Source: Bog-105 sp965277435
Lineage (GTDB): Bacteria > Acidobacteriota > Terriglobia > Bryobacterales > Bryobacteraceae
DNA: 64,000 bases
Direction of reading: 5' to 3'
Assembly: GCA_965277435.1 (NCBI GenBank)
Contig: OZ255821.1
Span: 5,146,001 to 5,210,000 of the forward strand
The position numbers and the translations under genes were made by a program. This document shows positions 35,455 to 44,006 of the stretch, in pieces (within the stretch, counting starts at the first letter, position 1; every line of letters starts with the position of its first letter). The notes under the pieces were generated by a model that saw only the letters and a list, made by a program, of their open reading frames with translations, was not told the DNA's origin and did not search any database.

Positions 35455-36629
35455 ACCCGTGTTTCGCCGAGAATCAGTTTGCGGAACAGAAAACTCATCA
35501 GGATTTCATGCAGCGTGGTGTTGACGTTGCGCAAGAGCCGGTTCTTCAGCTCGAGATACGGCTGCGTCCCGGCAAACAGATCCTGCATGATTTCGCAGAA
35601 TTTCGGACTGCGCTTCATAAAATCGATCATGCGGCTGGGGACCGCCCCGAAACAAATCGCGCCACAGAAGAGGCGCTTCGCCAGGCCCGCGCCATAGGTC
35701 AGATCCAGACCGAAATCGCTGCGGATCAGTTGCCGGTACATCTCCTCCGCGCGCTCGGGGCCGCTTTCGCTCAAGAGAACCTGACTTGCCAGATCACCGG
35801 ACCGGACCGCATAGTAAAGGCCTTCGCCTGTAATTGGATCGACCAGACCGCCGGCGTCTCCGACCGCGATCCAGCCATCGCCCGCCAACCGGTTATTGCG
35901 CCAGCCGCGCGACTCCAAAGCGGGCAGCATGTGACCGTAAAACTTGGCATCTTTGCGTGTGATGCCTTTTTCTTCCATGTAACGCTCGAGCCGGCCCCGC
36001 AGACATTGCGCCGATTCACTCTTGCCGCAAATGCCAACCGATAAATGGCCCGCCCGCGGAAATACCCAAATGTAACCCTCAAGATTCGGCAGGAACTGAA
36101 TGTCGATGTGGACCTGCTCGGCGGGAACCCAGTAGCCGAGCGCGTACATGGTGTCTTGCGCGGTATATTGCGTTCCCACCTCACGCAGGGGATTTCGTGC
36201 GCCGGTCGCGATCACGCAGTAGTTCGCGTCAATGCTGCCGGAGCGGGTCCGAACGTTCCAGCCGGACGAACTGCGATCGAGTCCGAGCACGCGTTCCTGT
36301 GCAATTTCCGCGCCAGCCGCTTCCGCGCGTTGCAACAGCATCCCGTTCAAGTCCATGCGCGAATAAATCAGCAGCGGACGGGTCAACTCCATCTTGAAAG
36401 CGCCCGACTTCGGCGCTGCTATGTAGGTATCGGAAACGTAGCGTTTCGGAGTATCGTTCTCTATCAGATACGGATACTGTGAATAAGCCTTATACGTGAT
36501 GCCGCCCCCGCAGGGTTTCTCCCACGCCAGTTTCTCGTCGATAATAACGGTTTTCAGGCCCGCACGCGCGAGTCTTTCGGCAGCAGTGGCGCCAGCGGGT
36601 CCGCCGCCTAGAATGGCAACTTTCTTCAT
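35451..36629 (-). CDS. Geranylgeranyl-reductase-family flavoprotein
   Basis: 392 residues from the ATG at 36629; the open frame extends further upstream but the FAD motif starts immediately after this ATG (ILGGGPAGATAAERLARAG), and it overlaps the lipoprotein stop by 4 bases. CGGGITYKAY and GDAGGLVDPITGEGLYYAVR are family signatures. Relatives reduce double bonds of isoprenoid chains in chlorophyll, archaeal lipids or menaquinone. With no photosynthesis genes visible, a quinone or other lipid is likely, by inference. Confidence 0.88.
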   Translation of the reverse strand: MKKVAILGGGPAGATAAERLARAGLKTVIIDEKLAWEKPCGGGITYKAYSQYPYLIENDTPKRYVSDTYIAAPKSGAFKMELTRPLLIYSRMDLNGMLLQRAEAAGAEIAQERVLGLDRSSSGWNVRTRSGSIDANYCVIATGARNPLREVGTQYTAQDTMYALGYWVPAEQVHIDIQFLPNLEGYIWVFPRAGHLSVGICGKSESAQCLRGRLERYMEEKGITRKDAKFYGHMLPALESRGWRNNRLAGDGWIAVGDAGGLVDPITGEGLYYAVRSGDLASQVLLSESGPERAEEMYRQLIRSDFGLDLTYGAGLAKRLFCGAICFGAVPSRMIDFMKRSPKFCEIMQDLFAGTQPYLELKNRLLRNVNTTLHEILMSFLFRKLILGETRV

Positions 36630-37045
36630 TGAGCCTGTCCGTGCGGGTTGGCCGGAGTGGCAGAATCGACCGGCGGATGACCTGCCGGCAACGATCCCGG
36701 CGCGGTATCGCCATGGCCGGTATGCCCTGACAACCCATGACCCTGCGAATCGCCGACTTTCACCACTACCCACTTCCCATCACGTTCTTCCAGGGTGTAC
36801 TTCATTGTCATGCCACCGTTTACGTTAGGATCACCCTTTGGATGAAAGGCTACGGTGGCATAGGCCAAATTTTTGTCGAAGCTCACATCGGTCGTCGTGA
36901 CGTTTAGCGTCTTCAGATCGAGCCCGGCGCTTTTTTGCAAGCGCGTCAGGATCGCTTCCTGTACTTTGTCCTTATTTTGCAGGCCATTGCGGCAACTGGT
37001 GAGTAGGACGATGAATAAAAATAAGGCGGCCGCCGGTCGCAACAC
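36626..37045 (-). CDS. Small lipoprotein of unknown function
   Basis: 139 residues. The N-terminus (AAALFLFIVLLTSCRNG) has a lipobox-like LTSC, so it should be lipidated and membrane-anchored. The body has a mixed alpha/beta pattern (LNVTTTDVSFDKNLAYATVA, MKYTLEERDGKWVVVKVGD). The tail is rich in His, Gly, Pro and Ser (GHGLSGHTGHGD), which may bind metal; that is speculation. It is the first gene of the minus-strand set with the flavoprotein, HemL and SDR. I do not recognise a family. Confidence 0.72.
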   Translation of the reverse strand: MLRPAAALFLFIVLLTSCRNGLQNKDKVQEAILTRLQKSAGLDLKTLNVTTTDVSFDKNLAYATVAFHPKGDPNVNGGMTMKYTLEERDGKWVVVKVGDSQGHGLSGHTGHGDTAPGSLPAGHPPVDSATPANPHGQAQ

Positions 37046-37161
37046 CCCCCGAGTATAACGGATTTCGCTTCAGAGACCTCCGGCAACCCAGGTAAGCCGG
37101 CATCCAGCTCCGGCGTGCGATTATCGAGTCAAGACATCCTGGCCGCCTGTTACTTTTACTG

Positions 37162-37893
37162 ATGGAAACGACGGAATCACTCAGCAAAGTTAGCGGCCTG
37201 CTCGAAAGTGACCGTCGCTACAAATACCTCGACACGTTCATCACCTTGTTTGTCACGGTCCTGCTCGTCTCGAACATCATTGCGCCCAAGTTTTTCGCGC
37301 TCGGGCCGCTGCGCGTCTCTTCCGCCCAGATGCTCTTTCCTCTGACCTATATCTTTGGCGACATCTTTACGGAAGTCTACGGCTATAGCGCCTCACGCCG
37401 CGCTATTTGGTATGGGTTTTTCGCTTCCTTTATCCTGGTCGCGCTGAGTTATCTGGCAGTCATCGTGCCGCCTGCCCCCGAGTTTAAAGACCAGCATGCC
37501 TTCGAAGTGGTGTTCAAACCGGTTGGTCGAATTGTAGCCGCCAGCTTGCTCGCCTACTGGTGCGGCGAGTTCGCCAACTCCTTTACGTTAGCCAAATTGA
37601 AGCTGTTCACCAAGGGTCGCCACCTGTGGACCCGCACCATTGGATCTACCGTAGTCGGCCAGGCGGTGGACACAACCGTCGTCATGTTCGCCGCCTTTTA
37701 CGGCACCCGGTCGATCAGCATTATTCTGCAGCTGATCGTGTCCGGCTATCTGATCAAAGTTGTCTATGAGACGCTGATGACACCTGTCACTTACGCGATC
37801 GTCAACTATCTGAAACGCGCGGAAGGCGTCGATCACTTTGACTACCACACCAACTTCAACCCGTTCGCCACCCGGCAGCGCAGCGTGAGCTAG
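37162..37893 (+). CDS. yhhQ: YhhQ-family queuosine-precursor transporter
   Basis: Inner-membrane protein of 243 residues, VUT/YhhQ family, that takes up preQ0/preQ1 for queuosine synthesis. It has six or so membrane segments, with signatures VTVLLVSNIIAPK, FPLTYIFGDIFTEVYGY and LWTRTIGSTVVGQAVDTTV. The start at 37162 gives a short polar N-terminus. No preQ1 riboswitch could be recognised in the 116-base leader. The gene is divergent from the lipoprotein gene and ends before a palindromic repeat. Confidence 0.92.
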   Translation: METTESLSKVSGLLESDRRYKYLDTFITLFVTVLLVSNIIAPKFFALGPLRVSSAQMLFPLTYIFGDIFTEVYGYSASRRAIWYGFFASFILVALSYLAVIVPPAPEFKDQHAFEVVFKPVGRIVAASLLAYWCGEFANSFTLAKLKLFTKGRHLWTRTIGSTVVGQAVDTTVVMFAAFYGTRSISIILQLIVSGYLIKVVYETLMTPVTYAIVNYLKRAEGVDHFDYHTNFNPFATRQRSVS

Positions 37894-37923
37894 GATTTGA
37901 AGATTGATGAAAAACGAAATCGA

Positions 37924-37996
37924 GCCGCAGATGAACGCGGATCAACGCAGATAAAACATTTATTTCGATCGGCGTTTATCAGTGTTCATCAGCGGC
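37924..37996. repeat. Palindromic interspersed repeat in a convergent spacer
   Basis: GCCGCAGATGAACGCGGAT at 37924-37942 and ATCAGTGTTCATCAGCGGC at 37978-37996 are inverted copies with 3 mismatches in 19. The loop contains more of the AACGCAGATAAAA pattern. I recognise this GATGAACGC/CGCAGAT sequence as a widespread short interspersed repeat of bacterial chromosomes. It lies between yhhQ and the convergent protease gene and could act as a terminator. Confidence 0.7.
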
Positions 37997-38044
37997 CAAC
38001 ACTGTTTCGGCAGTTTCTTCAGCCAGTCTTAGCCTGGTGTGTTT

Positions 38045-39190
38045 CTAATTTACATCCGCCGGCGAACGCAGCAGCTTCACCGGTAAATTCAACTTATGGC
38101 CGTTCCGATAGAGACTGAGCGTAATGGTATCGCCCACGCGTTTCTGCGAGATCACGCGGATCAACGCATCTTCGCGTTCCACTCGTTTGCCGTCGACCGC
38201 CATGATCAAATCTCCGCCAACGCCAAGTTCGACGTTCCCGATATCGACCAACTGGCGTGCACCGCGTACTCCCGCCGCCTCTTCCGACGAGCCCCGGGAC
38301 ACTGTTTGGACCAGCAATCCCCCAGCCGCCGGCAACTGCAGCGCCTGCGCCAGATCCCCTGCGATGTATTCGGTCGTCACGCCCGGCTTCGGCCGTTCTG
38401 TCACGCGCCCGGCCTGGTAGTCGCTCAACAGTGCTTTGGCGCGATTGATCGGCATGGCGAAACCGATACCGATATTGGTTTGTCCCAGAATCGCCGTGTT
38501 AATGCCTATCACCGAACCGCTCGAATCGAGTAACGGTCCGCCGCTGTTGCCGCCGTTAATTGCTGCGTCGGTCTGTATCATTCCCTCAAGCCGCTGCTGG
38601 CTTTCACTGTTGATGGCCCTTCCAATCGAACTCACAACACCCACCGTCAAAGTACCTTCCAGACCAAAGGGATCGCCGATGGCGAGCACCTTCTGGCCGA
38701 CTTGCAATTGGTCGGAGTCGCCCAGTCGCAGAGACGACGATTTTTTCTTGGGATTAATCTTGATCAGAGCGAGATCGTCGGAGCGGTCGGTGTCGAGAGG
38801 CTCGGCGTAGTATTGCGTCTGGTCGGGCAAGGTCACTTGTATACGGCTGCTTCCGGAGATCACGTGGAAGTTGGTCAGAATGAAGCCCGCATCATTAATC
38901 AAAAATCCGGAGCCGAGACTTTGGGAGGCAACCGGCCCATAGAAAAAGTCCCGCCGAACAGTCGTGCTTGTAATGTAGACAGTCGCCTGGCGGGCATTCT
39001 TGTAAACGTCGATGTTGTTCTGCTCCTCGGCCGAAATGCCCGCGCCATGCACGGGCAGCGCCTCCGACCACTTCAGTCCCGCGCGAAACAGCGGAGCAAC
39101 CAGTTCGTGCGCGTTCCAATGAGCGCGCGAAGTAATCCATAAAAGGCTAAACGTAACCATGAAGGAGAAAACTACGGCGCGCGCTCTCAT
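38045..39190 (-). CDS. HtrA/DegP-type trypsin-like serine protease with PDZ
   Basis: 381 residues. An N-terminal hydrophobic segment (FSFMVTFSLLWIT) anchors or exports the protein to the periplasm. The catalytic triad is H109 (LTNFHVISG), D139 (RSDDLALIKI) and S216 (NGGNSGGPLL). A C-terminal PDZ domain spans about 265-370. Only one PDZ, so DegS-like in layout. It quality-controls envelope proteins. It is the last gene of a minus-strand run and its ATG overlaps the coaE stop by 4 bases. Confidence 0.92.
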   Translation of the reverse strand: MRARAVVFSFMVTFSLLWITSRAHWNAHELVAPLFRAGLKWSEALPVHGAGISAEEQNNIDVYKNARQATVYITSTTVRRDFFYGPVASQSLGSGFLINDAGFILTNFHVISGSSRIQVTLPDQTQYYAEPLDTDRSDDLALIKINPKKKSSSLRLGDSDQLQVGQKVLAIGDPFGLEGTLTVGVVSSIGRAINSESQQRLEGMIQTDAAINGGNSGGPLLDSSGSVIGINTAILGQTNIGIGFAMPINRAKALLSDYQAGRVTERPKPGVTTEYIAGDLAQALQLPAAGGLLVQTVSRGSSEEAAGVRGARQLVDIGNVELGVGGDLIMAVDGKRVEREDALIRVISQKRVGDTITLSLYRNGHKLNLPVKLLRSPADVN

Positions 39191-39801
39191 GCGATTGGCC
39201 CCGACAGGGCTCGCAGCTCAGCAAAGACGCGCCTGACATCTTCCGAGGTTTGCTCCTTGGAACCGGACGTGTCGATCACAAAACTCGCAAAATGTTTTTT
39301 TTCATCGAATGACATTTGTTTGGCCAGACGGGTTTCGACCTGTTCGCGCGTTAGATGGTCGCGCCGCATGCCGCGTTCAATCTGCAGTTCCCCGCTGCAC
39401 CCGGTCAAAATCAGGCAGTCGTACGATCGGTAGCGCCCTGTTTCTATCAGAATAGCGGCTTCCACCACGGCGATCCCATGAGGATCGGAGGCGGCAAATT
39501 GCGCTAACATCTGCGTCTCCAATCGAAAGACAGCCGGGTGGACGATACCAGTCAGTTTTTCGAGCAGATCAGCCGAGGGAAAGACCAGCTCGCCCAGGCG
39601 TTTCCGATTGATCGAACGATCAGCATCAAGGATTTCGGCACCGAACATATCTACTACCGCCTGGTACGCTTCTCCATCCGGCTCGAGCACACGATGACCG
39701 AGCTCATCGGCGTAAATCAGATGACAGCCGAGAGATTCGAGTTCTCGCGCGACAAAAGACTTTCCGGTGGCATAGCCGCCGGTGAGTCCGACTTTAAGCA
39801 C
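39187..39801 (-). CDS. coaE: Dephospho-CoA kinase
   Basis: Final step of coenzyme A synthesis: ATP-dependent 3'-phosphorylation of dephospho-CoA. About 204 residues from the GTG at 39801, which gives MLKVGLTGGYATGKS, a normal CoaE start with the P-loop at once; the ATG at 39834 would add 11 residues and a longer overlap with folD. YADELGHRV, HPAVF and RLAKQ (lid) are present. It overlaps folD by 8 bases and the protease gene by 4. Confidence 0.9.
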   Translation of the reverse strand: MLKVGLTGGYATGKSFVARELESLGCHLIYADELGHRVLEPDGEAYQAVVDMFGAEILDADRSINRKRLGELVFPSADLLEKLTGIVHPAVFRLETQMLAQFAASDPHGIAVVEAAILIETGRYRSYDCLILTGCSGELQIERGMRRDHLTREQVETRLAKQMSFDEKKHFASFVIDTSGSKEQTSEDVRRVFAELRALSGPIA

Positions 39802-40738
39802 TCTGGCTGCGCGAATGAAGCCAGATGCTGCCATCGGCCAGACCGACCGTGTTCGACATCAGCATGGCGATGGTGAGAGGTCCGACTCCGCCAGGAACAG
39901 GCGTGTAAGCGGAGGATATTTCCTGCATGGCAAGCGGGTCCACGTCTCCGACCAGCGTACTGCCGGTTCGCGCGAATGCCACCATACGCGCAGAATCATA
40001 AGAAAAAAGACGCTCGACATCCGCTTTCGCGGTCAGCCGGTTGATGCCTACATCCACGACTACCGCGCCCGGTTTGATATGCTCGCGCCCCAGCGCGGCC
40101 GACTTTCCGAGTGCGGCAATCAGAATATCCGCGCGGCGGCATTCCTCGGCCAGATTTTTAGTGCGCGAGTGGCAAATCGTCACCGTGGCGTTCTGGTGAA
40201 GCAGCAGCAGCGCCATTGGTTTTCCGACGATGTCGCTGCGCCCGACGACGACGGCGTGTTTGCCCTGAATCGGAATTTGATAACGCCGCAGCATTTCCAT
40301 AATGCCGGCCGGTGTGCAGGCACGGGGACCCGGCTTGTTCTGCACCAGCAGACCCAAACTGTGTGTGCCGAACCCATCTACGTCGCGCTTGGCATCGACC
40401 ACCGACTCGAGTATCCGCTTCGCATCGATTTGTTTGGGCAGCGGCATCTGCACGAGAATGCCGTGTACGCTGGCATCGGTCTTGAGGGGTTCGAGCAGGG
40501 CCAGCAACTCCTCGGTGGATATGTCGCCGGGAGGAGTGTACTCAATGCTGCAAATCCCGAGATCCTCGCTAGCCTTGATTTTGTTGCGAACGTAGATCTG
40601 CGAGGCGGGGTTATCGCCTACGAGGACCACCGCTAGACCAGGAGGGTTTCCCTTGGCACGCAGCGCCTCGATGCGCGGGCGCAATTCATCCTGGATCTCC
40701 TGGCTAATTCTCTTTCCATCCAGCACCAGACCGCTCAT
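39794..40738 (-). CDS. folD: Bifunctional methylenetetrahydrofolate dehydrogenase/cyclohydrolase
   Basis: Interconverts 5,10-methylene- and 10-formyl-tetrahydrofolate with NADP. The ATG at 40738 is chosen since it gives the canonical MSGLVLDGKRISQEIQDELR; the open frame extends 11 codons further. YVRNKIKASEDLG holds the catalytic Lys, and PCTPAG-like ACTPAGIMEML, VVGRSDIVGKPMALLLL and the C-terminal TPVPGGVGPLTIAMLM are classic signatures. The last residues (GLADGSIWLHSRSQSA) are a little longer than usual. It lies 29 bases after the ADOP stop codon. Confidence 0.94.
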   Translation of the reverse strand: MSGLVLDGKRISQEIQDELRPRIEALRAKGNPPGLAVVLVGDNPASQIYVRNKIKASEDLGICSIEYTPPGDISTEELLALLEPLKTDASVHGILVQMPLPKQIDAKRILESVVDAKRDVDGFGTHSLGLLVQNKPGPRACTPAGIMEMLRRYQIPIQGKHAVVVGRSDIVGKPMALLLLHQNATVTICHSRTKNLAEECRRADILIAALGKSAALGREHIKPGAVVVDVGINRLTAKADVERLFSYDSARMVAFARTGSTLVGDVDPLAMQEISSAYTPVPGGVGPLTIAMLMSNTVGLADGSIWLHSRSQSA

Positions 40739-40767
40739 GCAACCAGAGGATAACAGAGCAAAGCGGC

Positions 40768-43488
40768 TCACTCGAAGCGAAGCGCGTCAATCGGATCGAC
40801 TCGCGAGGCCTTCCAGGCCGGAATAAATCCTGCCGCCATTAAGACAGCTAAGAGCAGTAAGCCTGCCAGGGCCATGGTCAGCGGATCCTCGGGCGAAAGG
40901 CCGTAAAGAAAATTGGTAAGCAGGCGCATCGTTGCGACTGATAGAGCCAATCCAAACAACGCCCCACTCGTAATCAACACCAGCGTTTCTCGCAACACGA
41001 GCCAAAGCATCCCGGAGCGATTCGAACCAAGAGCCAGGCGTATGCCAATTTCGCCGGTTCTGCGCTGCACGGTGTAAGACATGACTCCGTAAAGACCCAG
41101 GCAAGCCAGGCCCAGGGCCAGCAGACCGAACGCGATGGTTAAGCGGGCAATCAGACGCGGTTGCGTGAGATTTCGATCCACCTGCTCGGAAAGCGTATTG
41201 ATGGCGATAATCGGGAGTCTGTGGTCCACCTCCAGCACGGCCCGGCGAACTTGAGCGATCAATCTCGCTGGATCAGCTGCGGCTCGGATGTCGATACTGT
41301 CGATGTTTCCCGCATTCTGGGCCATCGGAAAGTAAATCACAGGCGGCGCGGCGGATTTAACGTCGTTCACGCGCGCATCGGAGACAACGCCGACAATTTC
41401 GAAGCTTTGCGGGTCGTCTACGTCATAAGCGAAACGCCTGCCAACCGCGTCGGCATTTTTGAAAGACCGGCGGGCAAAGGTTTCATTGACGAGTGCAACA
41501 TTCGGGGACTTTACCTTATCCTGCGTTTCCAAAGTTCGGCCTCGTCGCAGACGCAAACCAATCGTTTTAAAATAATCCAGCGAAACGTCGTTCACCTGCG
41601 CATTCACGCGCTTCGCCTTGCTGTCCTTTTCATCGACAAGGATCACATCGCTCGAGTCGAAGCACCCGGAGACCAGCGCGCAGCTCGCCACGCTAGCTGA
41701 ACGGACACCTGGAATTGCATCGAGGCGGCCAACCAGGCGCTGGTAGAGCGGCAGGAACTCCTCCGGTTGATAGTTGACCAGGTGAGTATCAAGACGCACG
41801 CTGACGAGGTGGTCCCGATCAAAGCCGGGATCGAGTTGGCCGTAATTAAGCAGCGTTCGCAAGAACATTCCGGCTCCCACGAGCAAGACGAGCGAGAGCG
41901 CCACCTGGCACGTCACCAGATTTTTTCGCAGTGACCAGCGTCCGCCGCGCTCCGACCCGTATACGCCTCGCGCGTTCGATTTCAACGCACCGGCGGGATC
42001 GATGCGCGTGCTTTGCCAAGCCGGCGCCAGGCCAAACAGCACCCCGGTGACCACGGCCAGCAAGAGACTGAAGAGCAAAACGGGCCCGTCCGGCACAAGG
42101 TTTAACGGTATGGCCACGGGGGTTGACGACGCCCATTTCGGCAGTGTTTGGCAGCACCAGAACGCGACCGCGATTCCGCAGACGCCCCCTCCAAACGAGA
42201 GCAGAAGGGATTCGATGAGAATCTGGCGAAGCAATCGCGGACGGCTGGCTCCGATCGCCAGTTGCACGGCTATGGCGCGTTCTCGAGCGACCGCCCTGGC
42301 CAGCAAAAGATTGGCGATGTTGGCGCAAGCAATCAGCAGAACCATGGCGGCCATTCCCATCAACAAAAGGAGCGGCTGCTGAAATTGCTGCCGGAGCGTA
42401 GCGAACCCTTGTTGCCCTGGTTCCAGAGTCAAATAACTCCGGCGAATGGAAAGCTGCTGCTGCGGATCCCGTTCTTGATGAGCCAGCAGCTCGCTATCCT
42501 GCCGGTACACTTCGCTCATCACCGCCGTCAGCCGCGGAAGCGCACCGGCATCTTTCACTCGCGCGACAAACTGCAGCCACTTGATCGTCTCCTGAGGAAC
42601 CCAAGGTTTCGACGGATCAGCTTGCAAGCTAGTGCTGGAGTGGCTCTGGTATTTCACGTCAGACTGCATGGTCAGCGGCATCCAAAAATCCGGCTCTGTG
42701 CCTGGATAGACCCCGAAGAATCCCTGCGCTGCTACGCCCACGATAGTGAACGGCACACTATTCACGCTCAACTTGCGGCCAATCGAATTCGGGTCACTAG
42801 CAAAGTGCCGCCGCCAATATCCATAGCTGAGCACGGCTACCGGACTAGCACTCAGTTTGGCGTCATCTTCGGGGACAAGCAGCCGCCCCAAGACCGCGTT
42901 AGTCTCGAATGCCTGGAAATAGCCGCCCGAGACCAACTGCCCCGTCACTCTTTCAGGGGCTTGATTGCCGGTGCCCACATAGAAAGAAACGGGCCAGCTC
43001 ATCGCCGCCATGAGCACGTCGTTCGGCAGTTGCTGCTGCAGTCGCTGAAATAGAGGATAGGCAAAACGGCTTTTTTCCGCAGTCCTTCCGCTCTGTCTGA
43101 CCAGGAACAGCTGTTCAGGCGCAGGCACGGGCAACGATTTGAGCAACACCGCGTTCAACAGCGTGAACATCCCGGTGTTGGCTCCGATACCCAAGGCCAG
43201 CGTGAGAAGTGCTACCAGCGTAAAGCCAGGGGTCTTACCCAGGCGACGGAGCGCGTATCTCACGTCTGCCAGCAAAAACTCCAGTGAGGACCAATTCCAC
43301 GCCTCCCGGCTGCGTTCCTCGAGCGCGGTGACGTTGCCGAATTCGCGGCGCGCAGTTCGCTCGGCCTCTTTGCGCGTGAACCCTTGAGCCAACAAGGCAT
43401 CGATCTTTTCTTCGAGGTGGCTCCGCATCTCCTCGGCGAGGTCGCTCTTCATTCGCCTTCCGGCCAACAATTGCGTAAACCAATTCAT
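40768..43488 (-). CDS. ADOP-type ABC permease, intact
   Basis: 906-residue orphan permease with the standard layout: cytoplasmic start (LAEEMRSHLEEKIDALLAQG), one TM, MacB periplasmic core, FtsX domain (ACANIANLLLARAVARERAI, then AVQLAIGASRPRLLRQIL), second core and second FtsX domain (IGIRLALGSNRSGM). It ends in SRVDPIDALRFE. No ATPase gene is adjacent. The upstream PadR gene ends 10 bases before, so the pair is probably one transcription unit. This is the only undamaged ADOP of the three in the window. Confidence 0.92.
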   Translation of the reverse strand: MNWFTQLLAGRRMKSDLAEEMRSHLEEKIDALLAQGFTRKEAERTARREFGNVTALEERSREAWNWSSLEFLLADVRYALRRLGKTPGFTLVALLTLALGIGANTGMFTLLNAVLLKSLPVPAPEQLFLVRQSGRTAEKSRFAYPLFQRLQQQLPNDVLMAAMSWPVSFYVGTGNQAPERVTGQLVSGGYFQAFETNAVLGRLLVPEDDAKLSASPVAVLSYGYWRRHFASDPNSIGRKLSVNSVPFTIVGVAAQGFFGVYPGTEPDFWMPLTMQSDVKYQSHSSTSLQADPSKPWVPQETIKWLQFVARVKDAGALPRLTAVMSEVYRQDSELLAHQERDPQQQLSIRRSYLTLEPGQQGFATLRQQFQQPLLLLMGMAAMVLLIACANIANLLLARAVARERAIAVQLAIGASRPRLLRQILIESLLLSFGGGVCGIAVAFWCCQTLPKWASSTPVAIPLNLVPDGPVLLFSLLLAVVTGVLFGLAPAWQSTRIDPAGALKSNARGVYGSERGGRWSLRKNLVTCQVALSLVLLVGAGMFLRTLLNYGQLDPGFDRDHLVSVRLDTHLVNYQPEEFLPLYQRLVGRLDAIPGVRSASVASCALVSGCFDSSDVILVDEKDSKAKRVNAQVNDVSLDYFKTIGLRLRRGRTLETQDKVKSPNVALVNETFARRSFKNADAVGRRFAYDVDDPQSFEIVGVVSDARVNDVKSAAPPVIYFPMAQNAGNIDSIDIRAAADPARLIAQVRRAVLEVDHRLPIIAINTLSEQVDRNLTQPRLIARLTIAFGLLALGLACLGLYGVMSYTVQRRTGEIGIRLALGSNRSGMLWLVLRETLVLITSGALFGLALSVATMRLLTNFLYGLSPEDPLTMALAGLLLLAVLMAAGFIPAWKASRVDPIDALRFE

Positions 43489-43498
43489 GGTGTCACCG

Positions 43499-43849
43499 CT
43501 AGGAATCCACTGGCGAAAGCACTAGCGAGATGCCTTCCAGCATCTGCTCGAAACGAGAAACTTCTTTCTCCAGATGCTTCACTCCCGCCGGAGTGATTTT
43601 ATAGATCCTGACCCGCCGGTTCGTAAGGGATGTTTTCCATTCCGCTTTTACCAGACTGGCCTTCAAAAGCCTTTGCAGCGCAGGATAGAGAGATCCTTCT
43701 TCCACCTGCAGCAATTCGTTGGATCGCTCTTTGATGTATTCCACCATCGCGTATCCGTGCATGGGGTAACGCCGTAGCGACTGGAGCACCATCATCTCGA
43801 GCGCTCCGGGAAATAAATCCCGCCGTTCGAGTTTGTCTAAAAAAGTCAC
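43499..43849 (-). CDS. PadR-family transcriptional repressor
   Basis: 116 residues: winged helix (LFPGALEMMVLQSLRRYPMH, GYAMVEYIKERSNELLQVEE), the signature GSLYPALQRL, and a C-terminal helix for dimerisation. The only plausible start is the GTG at 43849, which directly abuts a 36-bp palindrome, leaving no room for a normal ribosome site. It presumably represses its own promoter and the permease behind it. FolD, CoaE and the protease follow on the same strand with short gaps or overlaps. Confidence 0.9.
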   Translation of the reverse strand: MTFLDKLERRDLFPGALEMMVLQSLRRYPMHGYAMVEYIKERSNELLQVEEGSLYPALQRLLKASLVKAEWKTSLTNRRVRIYKITPAGVKHLEKEVSRFEQMLEGISLVLSPVDS

Positions 43850-43885
43850 AGACTAGTTTACTCTAGGCCTAGGGTAAACTAGTCT
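43850..43885 (-). promoter_or_regulatory. Palindromic operator/promoter of the PadR-ADOP unit
   Basis: Near-perfect 36-bp inverted repeat, 17 of 18 pairs: AGACTAGTTTACTCTAGG and CCTAGGGTAAACTAGTCT. It abuts the PadR GTG. On the minus strand it contains a -10-like TAAACT ending 5 bases before that GTG, so a leaderless transcript is possible. Position, symmetry and the following gene suggest the PadR operator; binding is inference. Confidence 0.75.
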
Positions 43886-43895
43886 TACAAAGCAG

Positions 43896-44006
43896 TCAAG
43901 TCTTGTTTATGGCATTCCAATCTGTAACAGCCTTCTGCCTGATCAGGTAGGTTGGCAGCGGTAACGAGACCGCCGTCGAGATTAGGAATCGAATGGCTAA
44001 CTTCAT
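43896..44006 (-). CDS. 36-residue peptide, possible truncated secreted protein
   Basis: Short frame preceded by a strong ribosome-binding site (GGAGGAG, 7 bases before ATG). The product starts MKLAIRFLISTAVSLPLP, a signal-peptide-like segment, and ends KAVTDWNAINKT. The AVTDWNAI motif resembles the first residues of mature vanadium-dependent haloperoxidase/PAP2 proteins, of which nothing else follows. It may be a remnant, a small secreted peptide or chance. It ends 11 bases before the palindrome and is on the same strand as PadR. Confidence 0.4.
   Translation of the reverse strand: MKLAIRFLISTAVSLPLPTYLIRQKAVTDWNAINKT

Noticed and set aside
37046..37161. preQ1 riboswitch upstream of yhhQ
   Set aside because: No preQ1-I or preQ1-II stem-loop/A-rich tail could be recognised in the 116-base leader.
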